Shown: in pieces, positions 42,016 to 51,743 of the stretch
How positions within the stretch are numbered: the first letter of the stretch is position 1
How the letters are laid out: the number at the start of each line of letters is the position of its first letter
Assembly (NCBI GenBank): GCA_021907015.1
Contig: CP091064.1
Span: forward strand, 1,426,001-1,490,000
Length of the DNA stretch: 64,000 bases
Source: Pectobacterium sp. PL152
Lineage (GTDB): Bacteria; Pseudomonadota; Gammaproteobacteria; Enterobacterales; Enterobacteriaceae
Direction of reading: 5' to 3'
Program-made: the position numbers and the translations under genes
The notes under the pieces: generated by a model
What the model saw: the letters and a program-made list of their open reading frames with translations, nothing else
Databases searched by the model: none
Told to the model about the DNA's origin: nothing

Positions 42016-43150
42016 GCTTCCCCCGCTCAGCCTGTACATCCATATTCCGTGGTGCGTACAGAAATGTCCGTACTGCGATTTCAACTCTCACGCGCTGAAA
42101 GGCGACGTACCGCATCAGGAATATGTCGATCACCTGCTGGCGGATCTGGACGCCGATTTGCCGTTAGCGAGCGGTCGTGCGCTGCACTCGATCTTCATCG
42201 GTGGCGGCACGCCCAGCCTGCTGAGCGCGGAAGCGATGCAGGCACTGCTCGACGGCGTTCGCGCGCGCATTCCGCTAACGCCGGATGCCGAAATTACGAT
42301 GGAAGCCAATCCCGGAACGGTTGAAGCCGATCGTTTCAGCGGCTATCAGAAAGCGGGGATTAACCGTATCTCCATCGGCGTGCAGAGTTTCGATCCGCAA
42401 AAGCTGACGCGCTTAGGGCGTATTCACGGCCCGGACGAAGCCAAGCGCGCAGCGCATCTGGCGGCCGGTCTGGGATTACGCAGCTTTAATCTGGACCTGA
42501 TGCACGGCCTACCGGATCAATCGCTGGATGAAGCGCTGGACGACCTGCGTCAGGCCATCGCGCTCAATCCACCGCATCTGTCCTGGTATCAGCTCACCAT
42601 CGAACCCAATACGCTGTTTAGCTCGCGTCCGCCGACGCTGCCGGACGACGACGCGCTGTGGGACATCTACGAGCAGGGCCACGCGCTACTGAGCGCCGCG
42701 GGTTACCAGCAATATGAAACCTCCGCCTACGCCAAACCGGGCTATCAGTGTCAGCACAACCTGAACTACTGGCGCTTCGGTGACTATTTGGGAATTGGCT
42801 GCGGGGCACATGGCAAGCTGACCTTCAGCGACGGCCGTATTCTGCGCACGGTCAAAGTCCGTCATCCGCGCGGTTATATGCAGGGCACGTATCTGGATAA
42901 ACTGCACAACGTTGCTAACGACGATCGGCCTTTTGAGTTCTTCATGAACCGCTTTCGCCTGCTGGAAGCTGCTCCGCGCGCGGATTTCACGGCGTATACC
43001 GGTTTGGAAGAACACAGCATCCGCCCGCAGTTGGATCAGGCGCTAGCGCAAGGCTACCTGACGGAAACCGCCACGCACTGGCAAATCACCGAACACGGCA
43101 AACTATTTCTGAATTCCCTGCTGGAGCTGTTTCTGGCGGAAGAAGAGTAA
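42008..43150 (+). CDS. hemW: HemW, radical-SAM heme chaperone
   Basis: Radical-SAM family protein once called an oxygen-independent coproporphyrinogen oxidase. HemW binds heme and helps insert it into respiratory proteins. The CxxxCxxC cluster motif is at 16, 20, 23 ([15 protein letters not shown]). Downstream: [40 protein letters not shown] and GIGCGAHGK. The residues diagnostic of true HemN are not evident. ATG 42008 overlaps the rdgB end; the frame extends 22 codons upstream within rdgB. 380 residues, intact. Confidence 0.93.
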   Translation: MLKLPPLSLYIHIPWCVQKCPYCDFNSHALKGDVPHQEYVDHLLADLDADLPLASGRALHSIFIGGGTPSLLSAEAMQALLDGVRARIPLTPDAEITMEANPGTVEADRFSGYQKAGINRISIGVQSFDPQKLTRLGRIHGPDEAKRAAHLAAGLGLRSFNLDLMHGLPDQSLDEALDDLRQAIALNPPHLSWYQLTIEPNTLFSSRPPTLPDDDALWDIYEQGHALLSAAGYQQYETSAYAKPGYQCQHNLNYWRFGDYLGIGCGAHGKLTFSDGRILRTVKVRHPRGYMQGTYLDKLHNVANDDRPFEFFMNRFRLLEAAPRADFTAYTGLEEHSIRPQLDQALAQGYLTETATHWQITEHGKLFLNSLLELFLAEEE

Positions 43151-43160
43151 TCATTCGGTA

Positions 43161-43186
43161 GGCAGGTTTTCTCTGGTAAACCTGCC
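43161..43186 (+). terminator. Hairpin after hemW
   Basis: Perfect 9-bp stem (GGCAGGTTT 43161-43169, AAACCTGCC 43178-43186), loop 8, ten bases past the stop. It lacks a clear U-tract, so termination is likely but not certain. The rest of the gap to parD shows no gene. Confidence 0.55.
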
Positions 43187-43377
43187 CATTGCTTCCCACC
43201 CTATCTCTCCTTTGCAAGGCTTACAGCGCTTATGTCGAGCCGCCTCCCTTTTCCACCAAACACCGCTTGTCCGTAGCATGAAAATCCTTTTTCCTTGTGC
43301 TGGACGACGATGTCATCGTTAAGTACGCTACAGGCTTCTGATAAGAACAAATCTTACATCTGAGTACCGGAGGCATG

Positions 43378-43636
43378 ATGGCCAGAACCATGACAATTGA
43401 CCTTGAGATGAGCTTCGCCATTACGTGGAATCGCTGGTGGAATCAGGCGATTACCGCACGCAAAGTGAAGTCATTCGGGAAGCGCTGAGAATGCTACGGG
43501 AAAAACAGGCGGAGTCAGACCTGAAAACGCTGCGTCAGTTAATCGCTGAAGGGATAAACAGCGGAGAGCCACAGGAGTGGAATAAAGATGAATTCTTGCA
43601 AAAATCAGAAACAGGACGCGAACAGCCACCCGATAA
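43378..43636 (+). CDS. parD: ParD-type antitoxin (two indels)
   Basis: Antitoxin of a ParDE module: an N-terminal ribbon-helix-helix DNA-binding domain and a C-terminal toxin-binding tail. With one G added at 43405 the start reads MARTMTIDLGDELRHYVESL, followed by ESGDYRTQSEVIREALRMLREKQAE. One A added at 43600-43604 gives the end FLQKIRNRTRTATR with a stop at 43634-43636. Corrected length is 86 residues. GGAGG at 43369-43373 precedes ATG 43378. Without the corrections, the antitoxin frame is fused to the toxin frame. Confidence 0.82.
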
Positions 43637-43915
43637 AATCAAGCTAACACCGCTGGCGCAACAAGACCTAGAGGCTATTTACCTCTACGGCTTGCTGCAT
43701 TTTAATCAGGAAAGGGCTGAGGCCTATCTGGAAACCATCGAGCACACGTTTACCGCTATCAGACATAACAAGATAGGGATCGAACGTAAAGAACTTGGGC
43801 CAGGTTTGTACTCATTTCCCGTCGCCAGACATACGTTATTTTTCTGTACGAAACAGACAGCGTCATTGTTGTGCGAATCCTTCATCAGTCGCAGGAAGAA
43901 CACAATCAAATATGA
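43633..43915 (+). CDS. parE: ParE-type toxin (start unclear, indels)
   Basis: Toxin of the RelE/ParE superfamily; ParE members poison DNA gyrase. The body LTPLAQQDLEAIYLYGLLHF, then EAYLETIEHTFTAI and GIERKELGPGLYSFPVARH, is typical. One T added at 43839-43843 replaces the aberrant tail by FFLYETDSVIVVRILHQSQE and stops at 43913-43915. No normal start codon is present. ATAAAATC at 43633 would become ATGAAAATC with one extra G, giving the usual ATGA overlap with parD and 94 residues. Either an error or a real loss of the start; if real, the toxin may be silent. Confidence 0.72.
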
Positions 43916-44020
43916 GAGGCTGTAATGAGCAAAAGCGGCCGTCAGGTTTCATGTTAGCATTCTGTAGGACGACGCTCGGGTATACTGATGTTATGACTGT
44001 TTAGTTTTTTAGGGAAGAAC

Positions 44021-44584
44021 ATGAAAGGCGATATTTTCAAATCGGCCAGGATTCGGCTTTGCGCACCGAGAGCCGACGATATAAAAGAAGTTTCCGCATG
44101 GTATGAAGATACTTTTTATTTGCGCAGTGTTGATACAGAACCTGCATATCCACTGTCAGCAGAAAAAATTGAAAAAGAAATACAAGGCGCAGGAGATGCG
44201 TTTTATTTTCATATAAGGGCTCTGGATGATGACAGGCTGATAGGCTTTGCCACGTTACATAGTCTTGAGTGGAATAATCAGCTCGCCAGTCTTGCCATCG
44301 GCATCGGTAATGAGAAGGACCGAGGACAGGGATTTGGCGACGAAGCCCTGAAGCTCATAATCCATTACGCTTTTATGGAGCTAAATTTATTCCGGCTGAA
44401 TCTGGAGGTCATTGCTTATAACAGCAACGCAATTAACCTCTATCTCAGAAATGGTTTCATAAAAGAAGGTGTTATCAGAAAGGCAGTCTATCGCGATAAT
44501 CAGCGCCACGATCGCATAGCGATGGGCATCCTGCGCCCTGACTGGCTCAAAGAAAATTACGGTGAAGATGGATGCGAACGCTGA
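44021..44584 (+). CDS. GNAT family N-acetyltransferase
   Basis: A 187-residue acetyltransferase of the RimJ/RimL-like group (Acetyltransf_3). RLCAPRADDIKEVSAWYED at the start, the acetyl-CoA loop region LAIGIGNEKDRGQGFGDEAL (pattern RGQGFG), and the C-terminal NLEVIAYNSNAINLYLRNGFIKEG. Substrate unknown. The gene is more AT-rich than the yggS-hemW block, and it sits among parDE and an entericidin-like gene in an accessory stretch, so horizontal acquisition is possible. ATG 44021 follows AGGGAAGAAC. Intact. Confidence 0.85.
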   Translation: MKGDIFKSARIRLCAPRADDIKEVSAWYEDTFYLRSVDTEPAYPLSAEKIEKEIQGAGDAFYFHIRALDDDRLIGFATLHSLEWNNQLASLAIGIGNEKDRGQGFGDEALKLIIHYAFMELNLFRLNLEVIAYNSNAINLYLRNGFIKEGVIRKAVYRDNQRHDRIAMGILRPDWLKENYGEDGCER

Positions 44585-44830
44585 TAGGTGCAACATTTTT
44601 TATTCTTGACTAGCTTCTTGCATGCACGGTGATTGTGAAATGTTCGTTTCTGGCACAGAGCCGCCTGTCAGATCAGACCTGAACTAATATCCATAAACCG
44701 CAACATAATCTCAAACAATATCAGTTGTTTCAGGGCTATCAAGGATTGAATTTTTACCTGCGGTTATGCCACAGTAGAAATCTATCGCATTCTGTTTATA
44801 GCCCTGTTTATCAACAACCTGCGGGTAATG

Positions 44831-44962
44831 ATGATGAAACGTATAACAACAATCGTAGTGGCGCTGCTGGTCACAGCAGTATTGAGTGGCTGTAACACCA
44901 CGCGCGGCTTTGGCCAAGATGTGCAAAAGCTCGGTAGCACAATTTCCCACGCCGCCAGCTAG
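44831..44962 (+). CDS. ecnA: Entericidin-family small lipoprotein
   Basis: A 43-residue protein: MMKRITTIVVALLVTAVLSG then CNTTRGFGQDVQKLGSTISH, ending AAS. Signal peptide with lipobox VLSGC; the mature CNTTRGFGQD...LGSTISHAA matches the entericidin A/B family (EcnA antidote and EcnB toxin lipoproteins of E. coli). From length and the TRGFGQD motif it is closer to EcnA, but no partner lies adjacent. Three consecutive ATG codons (44828, 44831, 44834) make the exact start uncertain. A strong terminator follows. Confidence 0.83.
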   Translation: MMKRITTIVVALLVTAVLSGCNTTRGFGQDVQKLGSTISHAAS

Positions 44963-44980
44963 TTCACCGTCAGAAAGCAA

Positions 44981-45013
44981 AAAACCGGCCATACGTTAGC
45001 GTTAGCCGGTTTT
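44981..45013. terminator. Bidirectional terminator between ecnA-like gene and elaA
   Basis: AAAACCGGC (44981-44989) pairs with GCCGGTTTT (45005-45013); A-run on the left, T-run on the right. Serves both convergent genes. Confidence 0.87.
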
Positions 45014-45055
45014 TAGCGGTAGCACCTATTCCTTCCGATGCGTACTCAATCCCCC

Positions 45056-45511
45056 TCAGAACGCCGACAACATATCAATATGCGGAATGCCGTCTTCGTC
45101 GTATTCCTCGCCGGTCGCCACAAAACCAAATGCGCCGTAGAACGATTGCAGGTGAGCCTGCGCGGACAGGAAAAGATGCTTTTGCGGCCAGTGCCGTGCG
45201 CAGGCGATCAGCGTGTGTTCCATCAACTGGTGCCCCAGATGTTGCCCGCGGGCATGCGGCGCAACAATCACACGCCCAATCGTCACCACATCGTTGTTCG
45301 GATGGGGCGCGAGCAGGCGGGCGCATGCGGCCAGCTTGCCGTCACGGTACGCCGTAATATGGCGATTGCCTTCCACCAGATCGCGGCCATCAATATCCAA
45401 ATAGGGGCAGGTTTGCTCAACCACGAAGACCTGATTGCGCAGCGCCAATATGTCATGCAGTGAATACACGTTAAGATCTGCTACATCCCAGTCATGCCAT
45501 ATCAGACTCAT
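45056..45511 (-). CDS. elaA: ElaA, GNAT-family protein
   Basis: A 151-residue GNAT-fold protein. LRNQVFVVEQTCPYLDIDGRD is the ElaA signature. The acetyl-CoA loop lies in IGRVIVAPHARGQHLGHQLM and the last part is FYGAFGFVATGEEYDEDGIPHI. Substrate unknown. It starts 11 bases after lplT, so aas-lplT-elaA may be one transcript. Intact. Confidence 0.92.
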   Translation of the reverse strand: MSLIWHDWDVADLNVYSLHDILALRNQVFVVEQTCPYLDIDGRDLVEGNRHITAYRDGKLAACARLLAPHPNNDVVTIGRVIVAPHARGQHLGHQLMEHTLIACARHWPQKHLFLSAQAHLQSFYGAFGFVATGEEYDEDGIPHIDMLSAF

Positions 45512-45522
45512 TTTTACCCTTC

Positions 45523-46746
45523 CTATTCTGCATCAGCGGAGCGCGCACGGCGCTTAGCCAGAATCAACCATGCCCACAGTAGCGCAATCGCCAGCGCAAA
45601 CAAGGCGCCAAAGCCGATCCCAATGGCGATAACCGACACGCCCAGTTTCACCACCAGAGAATAGAGCCCAAGCATTAACAGCATAGCGCCGTTCTCACCC
45701 AAATTCTGTACGGCGATCGCATTCCCCGCACCGACGCTGGCCTTCCCTCGCTCCTGCAACAGCGCATTCAGCGGGACGATAAAGAACCCGCCAAGTGCCC
45801 CCAGCAAAATCAGCAGGGAGTAGGCACTCATGAGGTTATGCTGAAGCGTGAAAATCACTACCACCACGCCGATGAGGAAGCCCGCAGGCAGGCAGCGCCG
45901 CACGCTATCGAGCGTTACCAGTTTCGCCGCCGCACCGGCTCCCACCACGATGCCCACGGCGACCATCGCGTTAAGCAACGTCGGCGTCGCATTGTCGGTA
46001 ATCCCGAGCGCATGCGGCACCCACAGCACCAGCAGAAAGCGCAGCGTCACACCTGCGCCCCAGAACATACTGGTGCCAACCAGCGAAAGCCGGGCGTCGC
46101 CATCGCGCCACAGCACCCGACAGGCGGAAAAGAAGCTGCTCGCCATCTGCACCGGATGCCACGGCTGCCCCGGTCGCGCCGCGTTGAGACGAGGAATCAG
46201 CATATTCGCCCCCAGCGCCACGCCGTAAGCCACCGCACAAATCGACAGCGCCCCGTAAATGTTCCAGTCCGCCAGCACGCCGCCTGCGACGGAACCGGTC
46301 AGAATCGCCGCAATGGTCGAGGCTTCCATCAGACCATTCGCTTTGACCAACTGGTCGCCGCGCGTGATCTCACCCAAAATGCCGTACTTCGCCGGTGAGT
46401 AAGCCGCAGCGCCAACCCCTACCAGCGTGTACCCCAGAAACGGATTCCCGCCGATGCAAATCAGCAGCGCGCCCGCCAACTTCAGGGTATTGGCGAACAT
46501 CATCACCTGCCCTTTGGAGAAGCTGTCCGCAATTTGTCCAACAAACGGTGCCAGAATGATGTAGGCGGCGACAAACCCCATCTGCAAAAACGGCTGGCTC
46601 CAGTCGGGATACACCAACTGTTTAATCAGCGCTAACGTGGCAAACAACAGCGCATTGTCGCCAAACGCAGAGAAGAACTGCGCGATAATTACCGCGTTCA
46701 TACTGCGCGACAGCAAAGGCGTCGCGGGTTCAGTCTGTTGACTCAT
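45523..46746 (-). CDS. lplT: Lysophospholipid transporter LplT
   Basis: A 407-residue MFS-type inner-membrane flippase that moves lysophosphatidylethanolamine inward for re-acylation by Aas. About twelve membrane helices; conserved start [20 protein letters not shown], then [20 protein letters not shown] and [20 protein letters not shown]. Its ATG overlaps the aas stop (46743-46746), so the two are translationally coupled. Intact. Confidence 0.95.
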   Translation of the reverse strand: MSQQTEPATPLLSRSMNAVIIAQFFSAFGDNALLFATLALIKQLVYPDWSQPFLQMGFVAAYIILAPFVGQIADSFSKGQVMMFANTLKLAGALLICIGGNPFLGYTLVGVGAAAYSPAKYGILGEITRGDQLVKANGLMEASTIAAILTGSVAGGVLADWNIYGALSICAVAYGVALGANMLIPRLNAARPGQPWHPVQMASSFFSACRVLWRDGDARLSLVGTSMFWGAGVTLRFLLVLWVPHALGITDNATPTLLNAMVAVGIVVGAGAAAKLVTLDSVRRCLPAGFLIGVVVVIFTLQHNLMSAYSLLILLGALGGFFIVPLNALLQERGKASVGAGNAIAVQNLGENGAMLLMLGLYSLVVKLGVSVIAIGIGFGALFALAIALLWAWLILAKRRARSADAE

Positions 46747-48914
46747 GCGCTCTGCTCCGATGCGTTAGTAACAGGCTCTTCGGCCATATGGCGCAGCGTG
46801 ACAAAGTCAGGCTTGCCGCTGCCGAGTAGCGGTAAGGCTTTCACATAGCGAATATCACGCGGCACGGCCAGCTCCGGCACGCCGCTACTGCGAGCCTGTG
46901 CAAGCAGCACATCACGGGTAATCTGGCTGTCTGTCGTAAACAGCACCAGCGCCTCGCCTTTGCTGCTGTCGCTTTTCGCACTGGCGGCATGCTGCGCTTC
47001 CGGCGACACTTTAACCGCCAGCTGTTCCACACTTTCGAGCGAAACCATCTCCCCTGCCAATTTGGCAAAGCGCTTCACGCGGCCGATGATGGTGCAGAAT
47101 CCTTTTTCGTCCAGTTCGACGATATCACCTGTGTCATACCAGCCCTGCTGCAATTCGCCCTGTGCATTTTCTGCCGCTGGCACTTCGAGCACGCCGGGGT
47201 TTTCCACCCGCAGATAGCCTTTCATGATATTCGGCCCACGCAGTTGCAGACGACCACCGCGCGTAATGCCCGGAACCGTAATCAAGCGCGATTCGATTTC
47301 CGGCAGCAGCAGGCCAACAGAATGGATTTTCGTCGCCATCGGCACGTTGATCGCCACCACCGGCGCACACTCGGTCACACCGTACCCTTCCAGAATGCGG
47401 ATACCAAATTTGTCCTGCCAGACCTGACGCGTGGTTTCAGACAGCTTCTCTGCCCCGGCCACCACATAGCGCAAACGAGCAAAATCATACGGATGGGCAA
47501 AGCGTGCGTAGTTGCCTAAAAACGTAGACGTGCCAAACAGCACGGTACAGTTCTGGTCGTAAACCAGCTCCGGCACAATGCGATAGTGCAGCGGGCTAGG
47601 ATAAAGAAATACGCGAGCGCCCGTCATCAGCGGCGTTAACAGCCCCACCGTCAGGCCGAACGCATGGAACAACGGCAGCGCAGACATAAAGCGGTCGCGC
47701 GGCGTGAAATCCGCTACCGTACGAATCTGCTCGACGTTCGCCAGCAGACTGTCATGGGAATGCACGACGCCTTTCGGGTTCCCCTCGGAACCGGAGGTAA
47801 ACAGCACGATAGCCGCATCATCGGGTTTCTGCGGCAGCATCGCGCGGGCAGGAAACAGCAGATGAAACAGGATCCACAGCTTATCCGCCAGCGTCACGGT
47901 GTCTTTCAAATCTTCCAGATAGACCCAGTTGGCTTCGCTGACCAGCTTCGGCAGATCCGTCAGCTTGCCCTTTTCAAGAAACTGGCGAGACGTGACGATG
48001 GTTTTGATGCCCGCCGCTTTCATCGCGCTTTGTAACCCTTTTGCGCCAGCGGTGTAGTTCAGCATGGCAGGAACGCGGTTACGCAGCGATGCGCCCAGGA
48101 TGGATGCGGCGGTAATGGTCGCGTTGGGCAACAGCATACCGACATGTTCATCCGCACGGGTGAAGCGCTGCAAAATGCGCGACACGCCCAGCGATTTTTT
48201 CAATAAGCCCTGATAGCTGTCTTCGTTGAAGGAGATATCGGCGATGCTCGGGGAACGCCGTCCGTAACGGGTTCTCGCTGCCAGAAAAGCTTGATACAGC
48301 GTGTGTTGCGGGCGCGTTTCCATCCGCGCTTTCATCATGATCTGGTGCAAATGCTCACCGGCCAGCACACGACGCGTTCTGGCGCTGCTGGCTTCCGGCA
48401 TGGGCAACGTCGTAGGGGGCAAGTACGTGATCGTAATCTGCGGGAAGCAGCGGCGTTTAAACACACCCGCCAACCGGCCAAACGGCGTGAACTCGGCGCC
48501 ATCAATGCGCACGGGGATGATCGTTGCTCCGGATTTCGCCGCGACAAACGCCGCGCCGCTGTAAATCTTCATCAACGATCCGGTGACGCTGATGCGCCCT
48601 TCAGGGAAAACTACGACGGGCTGGCCGCGCTCGATCACTTTGATCAACCCTTTGATCGCCAGAGGCTTGGTGGGATCTAGCGGCACAAAGTCGATATACG
48701 GCTTCAGCCAGCGCATAAACCAGCGATCGGAAATGGAGGAGTACACCGCAAAGACGGGTTTTATCGGTAAGAATAACGCCAGCAAGACACCATCAAGGAA
48801 AGAGACGTGATTGGGGGTGATGAGCAATTTGGCTTGCTGAAACTGGCTGCTGTCGCCCTCGATCCGGATGCGGTACAGACGCTGGAACACCCAACGTAAC
48901 AGGGTATGAATCAT
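46743..48914 (-). CDS. aas: Aas, acyltransferase/acyl-ACP synthetase fusion
   Basis: Bifunctional inner-membrane enzyme that recycles lysophosphatidylethanolamine made during lipoprotein acylation. N-terminal PlsC-type acyltransferase (NHVSFLDG at 35-42, [13 protein letters not shown]); C-terminal AMP-forming ligase that charges ACP with a fatty acid ([47 protein letters not shown]). I chose ATG 48914 ([15 protein letters not shown] upstream) over a TTG four codons earlier. 723 residues, intact. First gene before lplT. Confidence 0.96.
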   Translation of the reverse strand: MIHTLLRWVFQRLYRIRIEGDSSQFQQAKLLITPNHVSFLDGVLLALFLPIKPVFAVYSSISDRWFMRWLKPYIDFVPLDPTKPLAIKGLIKVIERGQPVVVFPEGRISVTGSLMKIYSGAAFVAAKSGATIIPVRIDGAEFTPFGRLAGVFKRRCFPQITITYLPPTTLPMPEASSARTRRVLAGEHLHQIMMKARMETRPQHTLYQAFLAARTRYGRRSPSIADISFNEDSYQGLLKKSLGVSRILQRFTRADEHVGMLLPNATITAASILGASLRNRVPAMLNYTAGAKGLQSAMKAAGIKTIVTSRQFLEKGKLTDLPKLVSEANWVYLEDLKDTVTLADKLWILFHLLFPARAMLPQKPDDAAIVLFTSGSEGNPKGVVHSHDSLLANVEQIRTVADFTPRDRFMSALPLFHAFGLTVGLLTPLMTGARVFLYPSPLHYRIVPELVYDQNCTVLFGTSTFLGNYARFAHPYDFARLRYVVAGAEKLSETTRQVWQDKFGIRILEGYGVTECAPVVAINVPMATKIHSVGLLLPEIESRLITVPGITRGGRLQLRGPNIMKGYLRVENPGVLEVPAAENAQGELQQGWYDTGDIVELDEKGFCTIIGRVKRFAKLAGEMVSLESVEQLAVKVSPEAQHAASAKSDSSKGEALVLFTTDSQITRDVLLAQARSSGVPELAVPRDIRYVKALPLLGSGKPDFVTLRHMAEEPVTNASEQSA

Positions 48915-49102
48915 GCCTTCTCCCAATAGACAGATAAACGGGCGGCTTGCCGAAGCGCAAAACCACCGGGCGATACGTCAAAATACTACATACATATCAT
49001 ACTTCAAGTGATGGGTACGCGGCTGAACGTGAAGATTGCCGTCGGCACAGCATTCGCATAGCATGAAAATCACTGGAGATAACGAAAACGGGAAATTCAG
49101 GC

Positions 49103-49194
49103 AAAAAAAAACCTACGCATCCGCGTAGGTTGGTGTAATCAAATGGTTTCAATGTACAGAGCACATTGATATATCACCAATCAATACCTCTGGG
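49103..49194 (-). ncRNA. omrA: OmrA/OmrB-type small regulatory RNA
   Basis: On the minus strand from 49194 the sequence opens with CCCAGAGGTATTGATTGGTG, the invariant 5' pairing region of OmrA/OmrB. It ends in a terminator stem (AACCTACGC/GCGTAGGTT, 49110-49131) followed by a T-run to 49103, about 92 nt in all. These Hfq-binding RNAs are OmpR-activated and repress outer-membrane protein, curli and motility regulators by base pairing through the 5' end. Location next to aas is the same as in E. coli, where two copies stand in tandem; I see only one here. Confidence 0.92.
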
Positions 49195-49548
49195 ACTTGT
49201 TACTCTAAGGATCGCCACTTATCTTCACCAGCGATGAATCGAAAGAGTTATTCTATAAGTGCAACCAACTGTAAAATTCTAGCGAATCATGTAAGGCAAC
49301 CCACGTTTCACTGCACTTTCGCCAGATAAATACCGCAATTTTCCCCGAAAGGTTCCTTTTCCCTCCGATGCCCGTTTTTCTCCATTTTACCGCTCGATCA
49401 CATTTCCCGACTTTTTATGGGTAAATGACCCTTCAAATACAGGGGCATTAGTCCACTTTTTCAGCAGAATCAATCGGAAAGTGAGGAGTAGGATCGCGGA
49501 GTCTGCATGGGGCAGACATTGAATTTAACCAGGTGTGTGTAACGAATA
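49195..49548. other. sRNA upstream region and chemoreceptor leader
   Basis: 354 bases without a gene. The left part should contain the minus-strand sRNA promoter; a TAGAGT-like -10 lies about 8 bases before the RNA start, with no good -35, as expected for an activator-dependent promoter. The right part precedes the chemoreceptor; I find no sigma-28 box as clear as at the other receptors. Confidence 0.4.
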
Positions 49549-51204
49549 ATGAAGAACTACAAAATAGGTACCCGACTGGCCGGCGGCTTTGGCCTGCTTA
49601 TTGCGCTTTCGCTGGCTATGCTGACCAGCGGCATTTATCAACTTAACCAGGTGTCCAGCAGTACGAAACAGATGATGCAAGAACCGCTGCGCAAGGAACG
49701 GCTGGCATCGGACTGGCATGCTACGCTCGTCGCAGGCGTCCAGCGCAGTATGGCGGTTGCCCGCAGTAATGACGACTCGCTGGTTGAGCTATTTGCCGCA
49801 GAGAATACCCGCGCCAGTAAAGAAAGCGGTAAACGACAGGAGGACTTTGCCAGCCTGATCTCTACGCCAGAAGAAAAAGCGTTATTCGATAAAGTTGGCG
49901 AATATCGTCAGTCCTACATTAAAAAGCGCGATGCGATTATCACGGAAAAAGGCGCGGGCAATTTCGATCGCGCCAGAGCGCTCTTCGACAACGAGTTCGT
50001 TCCGGCTTCCAACGGCTATTTGGCCAGCGTGGAAGCGCTGCGTGACCATCAGCGCGCCAGCATCGACCAAATGGGACAAGACATCAACACCGGCGCCAGC
50101 CGTGGCGATCTCATCCTCGCCGTCACGGGCGCGCTGAGCGCCATCATCGGCGTCCTGATCGCCTGGGTGCTCACTCGCAGCATCGTGCAACCACTCGCGC
50201 GGGCAGTCCATGCGACACAGGCCGTCGCAGCGGGCGATCTGACACACAACGTGCAGCCAGAAGGACGCGATGAAGCCGCCCAACTGCTCCACGCCCTGCA
50301 AGACATGACGGTGCGTCTGCGCACTATTGTTGGCGAAGTTCGTCAGGGTTCCGAATCCATTGCCGGCGCGTCCTCACAGCTTGCCGCAGGCAACATCGAC
50401 CTATCCAGCCGCACGGAAGAACAGGCCAGCGCGCTACAGGAAACCGCGGCCTCCATTGAGCAGTTAAGTTCAACGGTCAGACAGAATGCCGATAACGCGC
50501 GTCAGGCCAACCAATTGGCACAATCGACCACGCAGCAAGCGCAGTCGGGCGGACAGCTGGTGACGGAAGTGGTGGAAACGATGGGCGCGATCGATTCCTC
50601 ATCGAAGAAGATCGTCGATATCATCGGCGTTATCGACAGCATCGCGTTCCAGACTAACATTCTGGCGCTGAATGCCGCCGTAGAAGCCGCGCGGGCGGGT
50701 GAACAAGGTCGCGGTTTCGCCGTGGTCGCCAGTGAAGTACGCAGTCTGGCACAGCGCAGCGCCTCTGCCGCTAAAGAGATCAAAGAGCTGATCGACCGTT
50801 CCGTTCAAACCGTGGAAGCGGGCAACCGGCTGGTGGTACAAGCGGGCGCGTCGATACAGGATATCGTCAACGGCGTGCGTAAGGTCAGCGATTTGGTTGG
50901 CGAGATTAGCTCTGCCAGCAATGAGCAGACGATGGGCATTGAGCAGGTGAATGTTGCAGTGAACCAGATGGAAGTGACGACCCAGCAGAATGCGTCGCTG
51001 GTGAATGAAGCCTCAGCCGCCACGCAGTCTCTGCAACAGCAGGCCGCGCAGCTGGCGGAGACGGTCAGCCAGTTCCGTCTGGGCAACAGCCATCAGATCG
51101 CTCGTACGCCAGTGGCAGCGCCCACGTTAGCCCTGCAACCCGCGCTGGCCGCACCGGGTAAGAACGCAGCCACAGCCGGTGAAGGTGACTGGACATCGTT
51201 CTGA
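49549..51204 (+). CDS. Methyl-accepting chemotaxis protein with C-terminal CheR/CheB tether-like motif
   Basis: A 551-residue chemoreceptor, intact. First helix (LAGGFGLLIALSLAMLTSGIY), helical periplasmic sensor of about 150 residues (four-helix type, QEPLRKERLASDWHATLVAG), second helix (LILAVTGALSAIIGVLIAWVL), HAMP (VHATQAVAAGDLTHNVQPEG), and signalling tip [21 protein letters not shown] proline/alanine-rich linker ends in GDWTSF. The last five residues (DWTSF) fit the xWxxF pattern of the NWETF tether that recruits CheR/CheB in major receptors such as Tar and Tsr. Ligand unknown. Confidence 0.92.
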   Translation: MKNYKIGTRLAGGFGLLIALSLAMLTSGIYQLNQVSSSTKQMMQEPLRKERLASDWHATLVAGVQRSMAVARSNDDSLVELFAAENTRASKESGKRQEDFASLISTPEEKALFDKVGEYRQSYIKKRDAIITEKGAGNFDRARALFDNEFVPASNGYLASVEALRDHQRASIDQMGQDINTGASRGDLILAVTGALSAIIGVLIAWVLTRSIVQPLARAVHATQAVAAGDLTHNVQPEGRDEAAQLLHALQDMTVRLRTIVGEVRQGSESIAGASSQLAAGNIDLSSRTEEQASALQETAASIEQLSSTVRQNADNARQANQLAQSTTQQAQSGGQLVTEVVETMGAIDSSSKKIVDIIGVIDSIAFQTNILALNAAVEAARAGEQGRGFAVVASEVRSLAQRSASAAKEIKELIDRSVQTVEAGNRLVVQAGASIQDIVNGVRKVSDLVGEISSASNEQTMGIEQVNVAVNQMEVTTQQNASLVNEASAATQSLQQQAAQLAETVSQFRLGNSHQIARTPVAAPTLALQPALAAPGKNAATAGEGDWTSF

Positions 51205-51273
51205 TGTCCCCGATGCTTCGGGTCTGCTTCATTTTTCTATGCAAACTCAGAGGCAGTTTGCATAAAAGACCAC

Positions 51274-51741
51274 CTACAGCGGCTGGTGATACAGCCGCAC
51301 GGTTTTATCCGGGTAATCCAACCCATCGCCGATGTAACGCCAGCCGTGTTTTTCGTAATAGCCGCTAAACGTGGCGTACAGGTAGAGATCGTCAAAGCCC
51401 CGACGGCGGCAGAAGTCCAGTACGTGCTGTTGCAGCGCGATGCCCAGCCCTTTGTCACGCTGGCTTTCTTCCACATACAGCGATGCCAGCCAGGGAGTCA
51501 GATCCTGTCTGCTGATTAAATCACAGCGCCAGAGCCCTACCGTTCCAACTAAGCGCTCGCCCTCCAGCGCGATAAACGTCAGCGGCAGCGCTGCCGGGTT
51601 CAGGCTATTGCGTACCACGCTGGCAAAGAAGTCACGGCTGTTCTGGCTGCCGAACGCCTGCCATATCCAGTCAATCACCTGCTCCTGATGCTGGGGATGA
51701 TCAGCCAGATAAACAATGCTTACCCCTGAACTGTTCGCCAT
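51274..51741 (-). CDS. GNAT family N-acetyltransferase
   Basis: A 155-residue Acetyltransf_1 protein: FIALEGERLVGTVGLWRCDL, the acetyl-CoA binding region LASLYVEESQRDKGLGIALQ, and DLYLYATFSGYYEKHGWRYI. Substrate unknown. It begins 2 bases after the gntR stop, so it is the last gene of the PTS/gntR transcription unit and may be co-expressed with beta-glucoside uptake. Intact. Confidence 0.85.
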   Translation of the reverse strand: MANSSGVSIVYLADHPQHQEQVIDWIWQAFGSQNSRDFFASVVRNSLNPAALPLTFIALEGERLVGTVGLWRCDLISRQDLTPWLASLYVEESQRDKGLGIALQQHVLDFCRRRGFDDLYLYATFSGYYEKHGWRYIGDGLDYPDKTVRLYHQPL

Positions 51742-51743
51742 GA

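Noticed and set aside
43425-43925. A single fused ParD-ParE protein
   Set aside because: The fusion arises only from missing bases; the other frame gives a normal antitoxin end and a separate toxin.
44711-44992. 93-codon minus-strand ORF over the entericidin gene
   Set aside because: It is the antisense of a convincing lipoprotein gene and has no recognisable features.
48993-49010. ERIC-like end sequence (ATACTTCAAG) near 49.0 kb
   Set aside because: Only about 12-15 bases match the ERIC right end; no left end or core nearby.
51238-51264. 10-bp inverted repeat after the chemoreceptor as a terminator
   Set aside because: Perfect stem but no T-run on either strand in the direction of transcription.
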